NCBI RefSeq assembly: GCF_042445055.1
Contig: NZ_CP170339.1
Location: 1,860,001 to 1,924,000, forward strand
Length of the DNA stretch: 64,000 nt
Direction: 5' to 3'
Origin: Falsihalocynthiibacter sp042445055
GTDB lineage: Bacteria; Pseudomonadota; Alphaproteobacteria; Rhodobacterales; Rhodobacteraceae
This document shows, piece by piece, positions 53,241 to 61,990 of the stretch; the first letter of the stretch is position 1; every line of letters starts with the position of its first letter. The notes under the pieces are model-generated. The model searched no databases, was not told where the DNA came from, and saw nothing but the letters and a program-made list of their open reading frames with translations. The translations under genes were made by a program, and so were the position numbers.

Positions 53241-54425
53241 CTAATCCTTAAACTCGATCTGACCGGTTACGATATTGTCGGGCTGCACGCCGCCAATAAG
53301 ACGTTTGTGCTCCTGTATCGCAAAACGGTCGGTCATGCCCGAGATATAATCCGCCACAATCCGCGCCAGTTCTGTTTCGCTCTCAACTTCGTCGACATCC
53401 TTGCGCCATTGCTTGGGCAAGAGGTCTGGCTGCTCCATGAAAAGCGGGAAGAGTTCATCCACCATTTGCGTCACCTTCTGGCGCATCCGCACGACCATCG
53501 GCGCGCGATACATGCGCGTAAAAAGGAACTTGCGAATAACCTTCAGGTCCGTCCAGATCGCATCTGAGAACTGTATCATCGGCCGCCCCGCGGCGCGGAT
53601 ATCTTCGACGGATTGCGGGTCTAACGCGGCCAAATTCGCCCGACTTTGGGCGAGGACGTCCTCAACCAATACACCAAAGAAGCGCCGCAGCGCTTCGTGA
53701 CGGCGGCGATAGTAATTCAGATCGGGATACCTCGCATCAACACGGGCAAAACACCCATCCAACAGCGGAAGCTCGGCCAATTCATCCGTTGAAAACAGCT
53801 CAGCGCGCAAACCATCGTGAAGGTCATGCGAATTATAGGCAATATCATCCGCAAGCGCGGCGCATTGGGCCTCGGCGCTGGCATAGGTTCCCAGCTCAAG
53901 GTCATGACGCGCGTTATAATCAGCAAGCGCATAAGGCAATGTACCGACAACGGGGCCGTTGTGTTTGGCGATCCCCTCAAGTGTCTCCCACGTAAGGTTG
54001 AGCCCGTCAAAATCAGCGTAGTGGCGTTCCAAATCGGTGACAATCCGCAAGGCCTGAGCGTTATGATCAAAGCCGCCATAGGGTTTCATCAGATCGGCAA
54101 GCGCGTCCTCCCCCGTATGACCGAACGGTGTATGGCCCAAATCATGCGCCAAGGCGACGGCCTCGGTCAGTTCCTGATTAAGACCAAGCGTCCCCGCAAG
54201 GGTCCGCGCCACCTGTGCCACCTCAATCGAATGTGTAAGGCGCGTGCGGAAATAATCGCCCTCATGCTCAATAAACACTTGGGTTTTATGTTTCAGTCGC
54301 CGAAAGGCGCTGGCGTGGATGATACGATCCCGATCCCGTTGAAACGGAGAGCGGTGAGCGCTTTCTTCCTCAGCGAACAGTCGTCCCTTACTGCGTGCCG
54401 GATCCGTAGCAAATTTTGCGAGCAT
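53241..54425 (-). CDS. dgt: dGTPase-like deoxynucleoside triphosphohydrolase
   Basis: A 394-residue HD-domain enzyme that splits dNTPs into deoxynucleoside and triphosphate. The metal site is in RLTHSIEVAQVART and ALAHDLGHTPFGHTGE, with further residues in ADDIAYNSHDLHDGL. The family (dNTPase type 2) is usual next to argS in alphaproteobacteria. The start is the ATG at 54425. Confidence 0.93.
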   Translation of the reverse strand: MLAKFATDPARSKGRLFAEEESAHRSPFQRDRDRIIHASAFRRLKHKTQVFIEHEGDYFRTRLTHSIEVAQVARTLAGTLGLNQELTEAVALAHDLGHTPFGHTGEDALADLMKPYGGFDHNAQALRIVTDLERHYADFDGLNLTWETLEGIAKHNGPVVGTLPYALADYNARHDLELGTYASAEAQCAALADDIAYNSHDLHDGLRAELFSTDELAELPLLDGCFARVDARYPDLNYYRRRHEALRRFFGVLVEDVLAQSRANLAALDPQSVEDIRAAGRPMIQFSDAIWTDLKVIRKFLFTRMYRAPMVVRMRQKVTQMVDELFPLFMEQPDLLPKQWRKDVDEVESETELARIVADYISGMTDRFAIQEHKRLIGGVQPDNIVTGQIEFKD

Positions 54426-54480
54426 ATGTTCTGCCTGTTGTCGCTGTGCTTTGAACCCCTTATATGAGGAAGGTAACAGA

Positions 54481-54495
54481 ATGGAAACGCGCTAA
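54481..54495 (+). CDS. Possible four-codon leader (MetGluThrArg) before the IscA-type gene
   Basis: AGGAAGG at 54467-54473 sits 7 bases before ATG 54481, the ideal distance. That ATG opens a frame of only four codons ending in TAA, which overlaps the next ATG at 54495 (TAATG). The IscA start itself has no ribosome site of its own at proper distance. This suggests start-stop-restart translation, but it could be chance. Confidence 0.35.
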   Translation: METR

Positions 54496-54818
54496 TGATT
54501 TTACCACCAAGAGTCACTCCCCGTGCCTTTGAACGCCTCGCCGAAATCGGTGCTGCTGGCGACGGAAAAGCGCTGCGTGTGGCCGTAGAAGGCGGCGGAT
54601 GCAGTGGTTTTCAATACGAAATCAAACTGGACGAGCCCCTAGCCGAGGATCTGGTTCTTGAGGGCAACGGCGAGAAAGTCGTTGTGGACAGTGTTTCGCT
54701 GCCCTTCCTTGCGGATGCCGTTATTGATTTCTCGGAAGAGTTGATCGGCGCTCGGTTCACGATCGACAACCCGAACGCCTCTTCTAGCTGCGGATGCGGC
54801 ACAAGCTTCTCTATGTAA
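54495..54818 (+). CDS. IscA/HesB-type iron-sulfur carrier
   Basis: A 107-residue A-type carrier that delivers iron-sulfur clusters to apo-proteins. The three ligands are Cys36 in GGGCSGFQY and Cys99 and Cys101 in SSCGCGTSF. It resembles ErpA or IscA. An in-frame stop lies upstream and no other start fits, so ATG 54495 is firm. It is divergent from dgt, and xth follows after 22 bases. Confidence 0.93.
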   Translation: MILPPRVTPRAFERLAEIGAAGDGKALRVAVEGGGCSGFQYEIKLDEPLAEDLVLEGNGEKVVVDSVSLPFLADAVIDFSEELIGARFTIDNPNASSSCGCGTSFSM

Positions 54819-54840
54819 TTTCCGGACGTCAGGGCCATTT

Positions 54841-55647
54841 ATGAAAATCGTGACATACAATATCAACGGTATCAAAGCCCGTATCCACGCCCTGCCGGAA
54901 TGGCTCAAGGAGACCGAACCCGATGTGGTTTTGTTGCAGGAAATCAAAACAGTAGATGAGGGCTTTCCATCAGAAGTGTTTGAGGACCTCGGCTATAATG
55001 TCGAAGTACACGGCCAGAAATCATTCAACGGTGTCGCGATCCTAAGTAAATTCCCGCTTGAGGATGTTGTGCGCGGCCTGCCCGGTAATGACGAGGACGA
55101 ACAGGCCCGCTGGATCGAGGCCACTGTGCTGGGCGATACGCCAATTCGCGTGTGCGGACTGTACCTGCCCAATGGCAATCCGGTTGAGCTTACCCCCGAT
55201 GGTACGCCAGTAATCGGCGGCAAATTCGCGTACAAACTGGAATGGATGGAACGGCTTTATAAACGCGCGCAGGATTTGCTCGCTGAAGAAGTGCCCGCCC
55301 TCATGACAGGCGATTACAACATCATCCCCCAACCAGAAGACGCCGCCCGCCCCCATGCGTGGGAAGGTGACGCCGCCTTCCGGCCCGAGAGCCTTGCCGC
55401 ATGGCGCAGGATTTTGAATCTTGGCTTTACCGAGGCCTTCCGCGCGCGCGTGCAAGGGCCAGAGCATTACAGCTTCTGGGATTATCAGGCGGGTGCATGG
55501 AATAAAAATGACGGAATCCGCATCGATCACTTCTTGCTGACGCCGCAATGCGCGGACCTTTTGCTCGACTGCCAAATCGAAAGCGAAGTCCGCGGTCGCG
55601 AAAAGCCATCCGATCACGTTCCCGTCTGGGTCGAACTGGCGGCCTAG
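54841..55647 (+). CDS. xth: Exodeoxyribonuclease III
   Basis: A 268-residue AP endonuclease and 3'-5' exonuclease of base-excision repair. YNINGIKARIHALPEWL, LLQEIKT, GDYNIIPQPED and the C-terminal SDHVPVWVEL carry the metal and catalytic residues. It shares its stop with the monooxygenase gene on the other strand. Confidence 0.95.
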   Translation: MKIVTYNINGIKARIHALPEWLKETEPDVVLLQEIKTVDEGFPSEVFEDLGYNVEVHGQKSFNGVAILSKFPLEDVVRGLPGNDEDEQARWIEATVLGDTPIRVCGLYLPNGNPVELTPDGTPVIGGKFAYKLEWMERLYKRAQDLLAEEVPALMTGDYNIIPQPEDAARPHAWEGDAAFRPESLAAWRRILNLGFTEAFRARVQGPEHYSFWDYQAGAWNKNDGIRIDHFLLTPQCADLLLDCQIESEVRGREKPSDHVPVWVELAA

Positions 55648-56828
55648 CGCTGCTTGGTCACATCGTGGGTGTAAATCCAGTCAAACTGGCGCGCGGCCAA
55701 TCGCGGCGCGAGATGCGATCCCACTTTTAGCACGCCATGCGCAAGCGTCCGAAACGGACCGCGCTCCAGATGATAATTTCGCGCGTTTTTTGACGCCGCT
55801 TCGATCACACGCGAAACTCTGGAAAAACGAGCGTTTTGATAGTGTTGCAGCGCGATACTGATGTTATCTTCCGTTGCCAATGCCTCGGCCAAAACCCATG
55901 CATCCTCAAGCGCCATTACCGCACCTTGCGCCATAAACGGCAAGGTCGGGTGCGCCGCATCCCCAAGGATCGCGACATGCCGATCGTGCCAATTCGCGGC
56001 AACCGGATGGCGGAACAAACCCCAGAGGTTTACATCCTCAACCCGCTCCAAGAGTTGCTGCGCACTGGGGCAAAATTCCTTAAAAACGGCGCGCACATTC
56101 TCGGGGTTGTCAGGATGGTTCCATCCCTCGGCGGCCCATTCGCTTCGTTCCTGAACGGCAACGATATTTGTTATCGAACCATCCCGAAGCGGATAACACA
56201 CCATGTGCCGCTTTGGCCCCATATAGACCCGCACCGTCGTGTCACGGCCCGCGTGTTCAGGCGTAGGAACGACGGCGCGCCACGCCACCTGCCCCGTGAA
56301 TTTCGGTCGCGCAGTGCCATTCAACGCCTGCCGCACAATCGAATGAAGCCCGTCGGCACCTATGACAATATCCGAGTATTGTACCTCTCCGCCCTTCAAC
56401 TTCAACTTCAACTTGGGCGTTGGCGAAATATCAACTGACTCAACGGACTTGCCGAGACGAATAGTAACTCCAGCGGCCTTGGCTGCATCCGCCAGAAGGT
56501 TAATCAAATCCGCTCGATGGACGAAATAATACGGAAAGTCGGCACCATTTACCGTCAGATCCAGCGCGAAAACTTCGCGTCCGGCGTGCCCCTCAAGCAA
56601 AGAAACGCGGCTCCCTCGTCTTGCGATCTCTGCCAATGCATCACCAAGACCAAGTGCGCGCAGCACGGTAAAGCCGTTGGGCGAAATTTGCAGGCCAGCG
56701 CCGACTTCTTTGATTTCGGGGGCCTGTTCGAACACGGTTACTTGCGCGCCGCGATGGGCAAGTGCAATCGCCGCCGTTAACCCGCCGATCCCTGCGCCGA
56801 CGATACTTATGTTCTGTCCAATAAGCAT
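55644..56828 (-). CDS. FAD-dependent aromatic monooxygenase
   Basis: A 394-residue flavoprotein hydroxylase of the salicylate/3-hydroxybenzoate type. SIVGAGIGGLTAAIALA is the FAD-binding motif, IVIGADGLHSIVR the DG motif, and LGDAAHPTLPFMAQGA the second FAD motif. ATG 56828 with CAGGTG upstream is preferred over one seven residues earlier. No other aromatic degradation gene is next to it, so the substrate is open. Confidence 0.9.
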   Translation of the reverse strand: MLIGQNISIVGAGIGGLTAAIALAHRGAQVTVFEQAPEIKEVGAGLQISPNGFTVLRALGLGDALAEIARRGSRVSLLEGHAGREVFALDLTVNGADFPYYFVHRADLINLLADAAKAAGVTIRLGKSVESVDISPTPKLKLKLKGGEVQYSDIVIGADGLHSIVRQALNGTARPKFTGQVAWRAVVPTPEHAGRDTTVRVYMGPKRHMVCYPLRDGSITNIVAVQERSEWAAEGWNHPDNPENVRAVFKEFCPSAQQLLERVEDVNLWGLFRHPVAANWHDRHVAILGDAAHPTLPFMAQGAVMALEDAWVLAEALATEDNISIALQHYQNARFSRVSRVIEAASKNARNYHLERGPFRTLAHGVLKVGSHLAPRLAARQFDWIYTHDVTKQR

Positions 56829-56847
56829 AATACACCTGCCATAACGC

Positions 56848-56877
56848 AAAACCGCCGCGATTTGAATGTCGCGGCGG
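56848..56877 (-). terminator. Terminator after dksA
   Basis: CCGCCGCGA and TCGCGGCGG form a nine-pair stem between dksA and the monooxygenase gene. On the minus strand it is followed by TTTT, fitting termination of dksA. Confidence 0.7.
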
Positions 56878-56902
56878 CTTGAAATCTGATTTTACGAGGC
56901 GA

Positions 56903-57325
56903 TTAATCGTCGCGGTGGACTTTCTCGCGGCGCTCGTGGCGCTCTTGGGCTTCGAGCGAAAGTGTCGCAATCGGGCGCGCATCCAGACGCTTGAGCGAAA
57001 TAGGATCACCGGTCACGTCGCAATAGCCGTATTCACCCTCATCAATTCGGCGCAACGCCGCATCAATTTTGGAGACCAACTTGCGCTGACGATCACGTGT
57101 CCGAAGTTCCAACGCACGATCTGTCTCTTCAGAGGCGCGATCAGCAACGTCAGGAATATTCCGTGTTCCGTCCTGTAGTCCTTCGATGGTGTCTTTACTT
57201 CCAGCGATTAGTTCGTTTTTCCAATCAAGCAATTTGCGGCGGAAATACTCACGTTGACGCTCATTCATGAATTCTTCGTCCTCACTTGGACGATACTCTT
57301 CTGCCAGAATATTAGTGGCTTTCAT
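56903..57325 (-). CDS. dksA: DksA-type RNA polymerase regulator with degenerate zinc finger
   Basis: A 140-residue DksA homologue, which enters the RNA polymerase secondary channel with ppGpp. Its N-terminal coiled coil (about 20-100) includes DVADRASEETDRALELR, and the acidic tip is kept. Of the four zinc-binding cysteines only the first remains (YGYCDVTGD); the others are Thr, Ser and Ala. Similar cysteine-poor DksA proteins are known in Rhodobacter and are active. ATG 57325 has GGAGC upstream. Confidence 0.92.
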   Translation of the reverse strand: MKATNILAEEYRPSEDEEFMNERQREYFRRKLLDWKNELIAGSKDTIEGLQDGTRNIPDVADRASEETDRALELRTRDRQRKLVSKIDAALRRIDEGEYGYCDVTGDPISLKRLDARPIATLSLEAQERHERREKVHRDD

Positions 57326-57508
57326 GCCTGCTCCCTTATGCAGACCCTCTGACAATCTCGGTGCGAGTCGGTCATTAGGTACCCATACTTTGCGTGGTTT
57401 ATGCCATCACGAGCGGATTGTCACGCGCATAAAAGAGTGCCCATTGAAGCATTTTGGCCAACGCGATACGCTTGCAACAATGAACAACGATAGGCCAAGA
57501 TATATTCA

Positions 57509-58348
57509 ATGAAATTTACTGGAACCGACGCCTATGTGGCGACCCAAGACCTGACGGTCGCCGTGAATGCTGCGATCACGCTGGAACGTCCGCTTTTGGT
57601 CAAGGGGGAACCCGGCACGGGGAAAACCGAACTGGCCGTGCAAATATCCAAGGCGCTGGACCTGCCGCTTTTGGAATGGCACATCAAATCGACCACCAAA
57701 GCGCAACAAGGCCTTTACGAATATGACGCCGTAAGCCGCCTACGCGACAGCCAGCTTGGCGATGAACGCGTGCACGACGTGCGCAACTATATCAAAAAAG
57801 GCAAGCTCTGGCAGGCGTTTGAAGCAGGCGAACGCGTTATCCTTCTAATTGACGAGATCGACAAGGCGGACATCGAGTTTCCGAATGACCTGCTTCAGGA
57901 GCTCGATAAAATGAGCTTCAACGTCTATGAAACAGGCGAAACCGTTACCGCAAAGCACCGCCCTATCGTTATCATTACCTCGAATAACGAAAAGGAACTG
58001 CCCGATGCGTTCCTGCGGCGCTGCTTTTTCCACTATATCAAGTTCCCTGAGCCAGAAACGCTTCAGGAAATCGTCAAAACGCATTTCCCTGATATCAAAG
58101 ATCACCTTCTCGCAACGGCTCTGACGCAATTCTACGAAATTCGTGACACGCAGGGGCTCAAGAAAAAACCATCGACCTCCGAAGTGCTCGACTGGCTCAA
58201 GCTGCTTCTGGCTGAGGACCTGACGCCAGAAGACCTGCGCGCGGATACGCGTACCGCCCTCCCGAAACTCCACGGCGCATTGCTGAAGAACGAACAGGAT
58301 GTGGCGCTCTTTGAACGGCTGGCATTCATGGCGCGGGGGCAACGATGA
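57509..58348 (+). CDS. MoxR-type AAA+ ATPase
   Basis: A 279-residue AAA+ protein. Walker A is GEPGTGKTE, Walker B ILLIDEIDKAD, then IITSNNEKELPDAFLRRC as sensor and arginine finger region. MoxR ATPases act with vWA-domain partners to mature enzymes or metal centres. The vWA gene of this operon lies 2 kb on. It overlaps the GNAT gene by four bases. Confidence 0.92.
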   Translation: MKFTGTDAYVATQDLTVAVNAAITLERPLLVKGEPGTGKTELAVQISKALDLPLLEWHIKSTTKAQQGLYEYDAVSRLRDSQLGDERVHDVRNYIKKGKLWQAFEAGERVILLIDEIDKADIEFPNDLLQELDKMSFNVYETGETVTAKHRPIVIITSNNEKELPDAFLRRCFFHYIKFPEPETLQEIVKTHFPDIKDHLLATALTQFYEIRDTQGLKKKPSTSEVLDWLKLLLAEDLTPEDLRADTRTALPKLHGALLKNEQDVALFERLAFMARGQR

Positions 58349-58788
58349 GCCTCATTGTTCGTGATCTTACACCAGAGGATCGTCCCGAATGGGAGCGGCT
58401 TTGGACGGGCTATCTTGAGTTCTACAAAACAACGCTGCCTCCAGAGGTGTATGCCTCAACCTTCGCGCGGCTCTTGGGAAATGATCCAAGGGACTTTAAC
58501 GGATTGATCGCGGAATTGGATGGCAAGCCTGTTGGGTTAACGCATTATCTCTTTCATCGGCACGCATGGAAAATCGAGGATGTTTGCTATCTTCAGGACC
58601 TGTGGGCCGACCCGAATGTACGCGGGCAAGGGATCGGCCGCGCATTGATCGAGACCGTTTATGAGCGTGCGGCCGATGCGGGATCAACGAATGTTTACTG
58701 GCTAACCGCAGAAGATAACGCACAGGCACGCCAACTCTATGATAGGATCGGGGCATTGACCCCGTTCATTAAGTACCAAGGGCCCTAA
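58345..58788 (+). CDS. GNAT family N-acetyltransferase
   Basis: A 147-residue acetyltransferase; LQDLWADPNVRGQGIGRALIETVY is the acetyl-CoA loop, and NVYWLTAEDNAQARQLYDRIG the last conserved strand-helix. Substrate unknown. It starts in the moxR stop (ATGA) and ends directly at the next start codon (TAAATG). Confidence 0.88.
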   Translation: MSLIVRDLTPEDRPEWERLWTGYLEFYKTTLPPEVYASTFARLLGNDPRDFNGLIAELDGKPVGLTHYLFHRHAWKIEDVCYLQDLWADPNVRGQGIGRALIETVYERAADAGSTNVYWLTAEDNAQARQLYDRIGALTPFIKYQGP

Positions 58789-60156
58789 ATGTTTAAAAAA
58801 CTCTCCTTTTTTCTGCTTCTGGCCGCTTGCGCCCCGACGACATCCACTGACGTTCCGGCGCGACTTGATGGGCGAATGCAGTTAGAAGGAGGCGCATATC
58901 CTGCCATGAAGAGTTTTTCCGGCACGCGCGTACAACCACCCAGACGCTCAAACAGCGCCATCGCGCAGGACTTTCTGGACCTAAGTTTCCGGCTGGAAAG
59001 TGGACGCACCGTCCAGACTCTTTCGCGCTTTGAGGGGCCGATCACCCTCCGCATTTCCGGCAAACGCCCACCCGGAGCGGACAACGAGCTTTCGCGGCTC
59101 TTAGGGCGGTTAAAACGTGAAGCGAATATCGACATTCAAATGGTGTCCGCGCGGCAACCCGCTTCGCTGAACATCGAAACTATCCCGCGCCGCACGCTTC
59201 AGAAGTATCTACCGAACGCAGCGTGTTTTGTGGTTCCGCGCATCGTGAGTTGGTCTGATTACAAGAGCAATCGGCGCAGCAAGAAGACCGATTGGACAAC
59301 GCTCACAACCCGTCAGCAAGCGGCGATTTTTATCCCGAACGACGTAAGCACACAAGAATTCCGCGACTGCCTGCATGAGGAATTGGCGCAGGCGCTCGGA
59401 CCATTGAATGATCTCTATCGCCTGCCTGACAGTGTGTTTAACGACGACAATTTCCACACGATCCTGACGGGCTTTGATATGTTGATCCTCAAGACATATT
59501 ACTCGCCAGAGTTCCGCTCGGGCATGACGGCGAGCATGGCGCAATCGGCACTTCGGGCGGTCCTACCACGCTATAATCCAGCTGGTGGGTCGGTGTATTC
59601 TGCCCCTGTTCCACCTACCCCCGTCGAATGGAAGCGCGCGATTGAAACGTCGCTTTCGCCCAAGGTCTCTAAACAAAAGCGCACACAATCCGCGGCAAAA
59701 GCAGTTAAAATCGCCACGAGTGCAGGATGGACCGATCCACGGCGCGGGTTTTCGCATTATGCCTATTCGCGAATGTTGCTCTCCTCCAACCCAGACTTAG
59801 CGTTGCAACAGTTCATTCTGTCGCGACAGTATTACGTCCAATATGGAAACACTCAGGCGCAGCTTGCACATATTGGAATGCAGCTTGCCGGCTTTGCCCT
59901 TATTGACGGCAACGCGAATGCGGCGATTTCGATTGCGGACCGTCATATCGACGACGCCTATGCTCAGGAAAACGGCGCGCTCTTTGCGACGCTCTTGATG
60001 ATAAAATCAGAGGCCCTGCGACTCGCTGGCAGAACCACAGAAGCGAAATCCGTTTGGCTCGACAGTATCGGTTGGGCACGGTATGGCTTTGGCGATATAA
60101 CCTCGATCCAACGTCGCCAAGCCGAAATCGTCGGCCTTGCGGCGAGTAACAGCTAA
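58789..60156 (+). CDS. DUF2927 lipoprotein with metalloprotease-like motif
   Basis: A 455-residue protein with a signal peptide and lipobox LLAAC (about residue 14), so likely a lipoprotein on the periplasmic side. The central region (about 60-255) matches DUF2927 and holds CLHEELAQALGPLND, an HExxxxxLG pattern like zinc peptidases; a third ligand is not clear. The C-terminal 130 residues are helical, repeat-like (possible TPR). Function unknown. It sits between moxR and vWA genes. Confidence 0.8.
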   Translation: MFKKLSFFLLLAACAPTTSTDVPARLDGRMQLEGGAYPAMKSFSGTRVQPPRRSNSAIAQDFLDLSFRLESGRTVQTLSRFEGPITLRISGKRPPGADNELSRLLGRLKREANIDIQMVSARQPASLNIETIPRRTLQKYLPNAACFVVPRIVSWSDYKSNRRSKKTDWTTLTTRQQAAIFIPNDVSTQEFRDCLHEELAQALGPLNDLYRLPDSVFNDDNFHTILTGFDMLILKTYYSPEFRSGMTASMAQSALRAVLPRYNPAGGSVYSAPVPPTPVEWKRAIETSLSPKVSKQKRTQSAAKAVKIATSAGWTDPRRGFSHYAYSRMLLSSNPDLALQQFILSRQYYVQYGNTQAQLAHIGMQLAGFALIDGNANAAISIADRHIDDAYAQENGALFATLLMIKSEALRLAGRTTEAKSVWLDSIGWARYGFGDITSIQRRQAEIVGLAASNS

Positions 60157-60188
60157 CGTGTGGCGCCTCGCGTCAGAGAAAGATACCT

Positions 60189-60356
60189 ATGAATACACTA
60201 TTGGCACTTTTTGCAGGGGCGCTTGTTGGAGCAATGATGGCGCGCAAGCGCAACGGAACGCGTCTTGATTATCTGCACTATATGACTGTTTTCGCAATCA
60301 TTTTTGCTCTTCTAGGCTTGATAATTGCCCTAATCGCGGCGCGCGCTGCGGGCTAA
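60189..60356 (+). CDS. Small membrane protein in the moxR-vWA operon
   Basis: A 55-residue frame from ATG 60189. Two hydrophobic segments (about 3-17 and 31-51) are joined by a basic loop (MARKRNGTRLDYLHY). Its stop touches the start of the vWA gene (TAAATG), and it follows the DUF2927 gene by 32 bases, so position supports that it is real. Function unknown. Confidence 0.7.
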   Translation: MNTLLALFAGALVGAMMARKRNGTRLDYLHYMTVFAIIFALLGLIIALIAARAAG

Positions 60357-61538
60357 ATGTTCCTGCGTTTCTTCAATAACCTTCGTGAAAACCAAGTTCC
60401 GGTAACACTGCGGGAGTTTTTGGTATTCCTGCGCGGTCTTCAGGCGGGGATCGCGACATATGATATCGACACGTTCTATTACTTCGCCCGCACCGCGATG
60501 GTGAAGGATGAACGCCACATAGACCGTTTTGACCGAGCCTTCTCGCAGAGTTTCTCGGGCATCGCGGAAATCACCGACGCACAGATTCTAGAGGCCGTCG
60601 ACATCCCAGCCGACTGGCTTGAGAAGCTCGCCGAAAAGCACCTAAGCCCCGAAGAGCGCGCCGAGATTGAGAGCATGGGCGGCTTTGATAAGCTAATGGA
60701 GACGCTGAAGAAGCGTCTGAGCGAGCAAGAAGGTCGTCATCAGGGCGGGAACAAATGGGTCGGCACCGCTGGCACGTCGCCCTTTGGCGCATACGGCTAT
60801 AACCCAGAGGGCGTGCGGATAGGTCAGGCCGAAAGCCGTCACCAACGCGCAGTGAAGGTCTGGGATAAACGAGAGTTCCGAAACCTTGATGACTCGGTCG
60901 AAATTGGCACGCGCAACATTAAGGTCGCGCTAAAACGGCTCCGCAATTGGGCGCGCGCAGGAGCGAATGAAGAGCTGGACCTCGATGGCACAATCCGCTC
61001 GACGGCGCACAATGGCTATCTGGATGTAAAAACGCGGCCAGAACGCCATAACGCGGTTAAGGTCTTATTGTTTCTGGACGTCGGCGGCAGCATGGATGCC
61101 CATATCAAAGTGGTTGAAGAGCTTTTCTCGGCTGCGCGAAGCGAGTTCAAACATCTCGAGCACTACTATTTTCACAATTGCCTCTACGAAGGTGTTTGGC
61201 GCGATAATTCACGCCGCTGGAATGAACAGGTCCCGACTTGGGAAGTGCTTCGGAGTTACGGTAACGATTATCGCTGTATTTTCGTGGGGGATGCTTCGAT
61301 GTCACCTTACGAAGTCGCCTATCGCGGCGGTGCGAACGAGCATTGGAACGAGGAATCCGGGCAGGTCTGGCTTGAGCGCGCACGCGCACAATGGCCCAAT
61401 CATGTGTGGATAAATCCGATTGGCGAACAGGCGTGGCAATACACACAGTCGATCGAAATGATCCGCGAGATTTTCGAGGAAAAAATGGTCCCGATGACGC
61501 TTGAGGGACTCACTAAAGCGATGAAAATCCTCAATTAG
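60357..61538 (+). CDS. vWA-domain protein, CoxE-like
   Basis: A 393-residue protein with a von Willebrand A domain at the C-terminus (about 235-370). The metal site begins DVGGSMD at Asp241 (DxGxS kept). The N-terminal half is helical and matches the CoxE-like VWA family that partners MoxR ATPases. There is no signal peptide. It closes the operon moxR-GNAT-DUF2927-small protein-vWA. Confidence 0.9.
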   Translation: MFLRFFNNLRENQVPVTLREFLVFLRGLQAGIATYDIDTFYYFARTAMVKDERHIDRFDRAFSQSFSGIAEITDAQILEAVDIPADWLEKLAEKHLSPEERAEIESMGGFDKLMETLKKRLSEQEGRHQGGNKWVGTAGTSPFGAYGYNPEGVRIGQAESRHQRAVKVWDKREFRNLDDSVEIGTRNIKVALKRLRNWARAGANEELDLDGTIRSTAHNGYLDVKTRPERHNAVKVLLFLDVGGSMDAHIKVVEELFSAARSEFKHLEHYYFHNCLYEGVWRDNSRRWNEQVPTWEVLRSYGNDYRCIFVGDASMSPYEVAYRGGANEHWNEESGQVWLERARAQWPNHVWINPIGEQAWQYTQSIEMIREIFEEKMVPMTLEGLTKAMKILN

Positions 61539-61990
61539 CGTCATTTTCACTGTAACATTTGGTGACGGGTCGATTTTGGAGGGCTCTACTTTGTCGCGGA
61601 GCGCACATCCAAATACATCCGTTAAGCAACTGACATAATTCACATAAAAACGGACTCGCCCAATTTTCTGCCGACAAGTGGTTCCGTCTGTGCAAAAATG
61701 CAGAGAACCTCTGCACAGCCGCATGATCAGAGATTTCCGCGCTCAGCATGCAAAATTGCACAGCAAGGCTTCGATATCGCACCAAAACACGCGAAAATCT
61801 GGCAAACGGAAAGACCGCATTCAAATTCAAGTACCTCACGAAAAAATAACTTTCGTTTCAAGGAGAAGCCTCATTTTTCTGTGAACGCCAGACCCCTTTA
61901 GGCCGCTGGATAACGAGCATAGGTATCACTCATCGAAACGCGGCACGGATTGCTGATACAGGATCCGGTCGCACAATTTTGGAGACTATC
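61539..61990. other. Intergenic region with TGCA palindromes
   Basis: 452 bases with no frame I can support. It holds the palindrome TGCAAAATTGCA (61749-61760), the near-palindrome TGCAAAAATGCA (61691-61702), and nested inverted repeats CTGTGCA/TGCACAG and TGCAGAG/CTCTGCA (61688-61718). These look like regulator sites or a small structured RNA upstream of the secreted protein gene. TTTTGGAG before 61991 is that gene's ribosome site. Confidence 0.5.

Noticed and set aside
61302..61724. 140-residue minus-strand frame reaching into the gene-free region
   Set aside because: Most of it lies opposite the vWA gene, with no ribosome site or recognisable domain.
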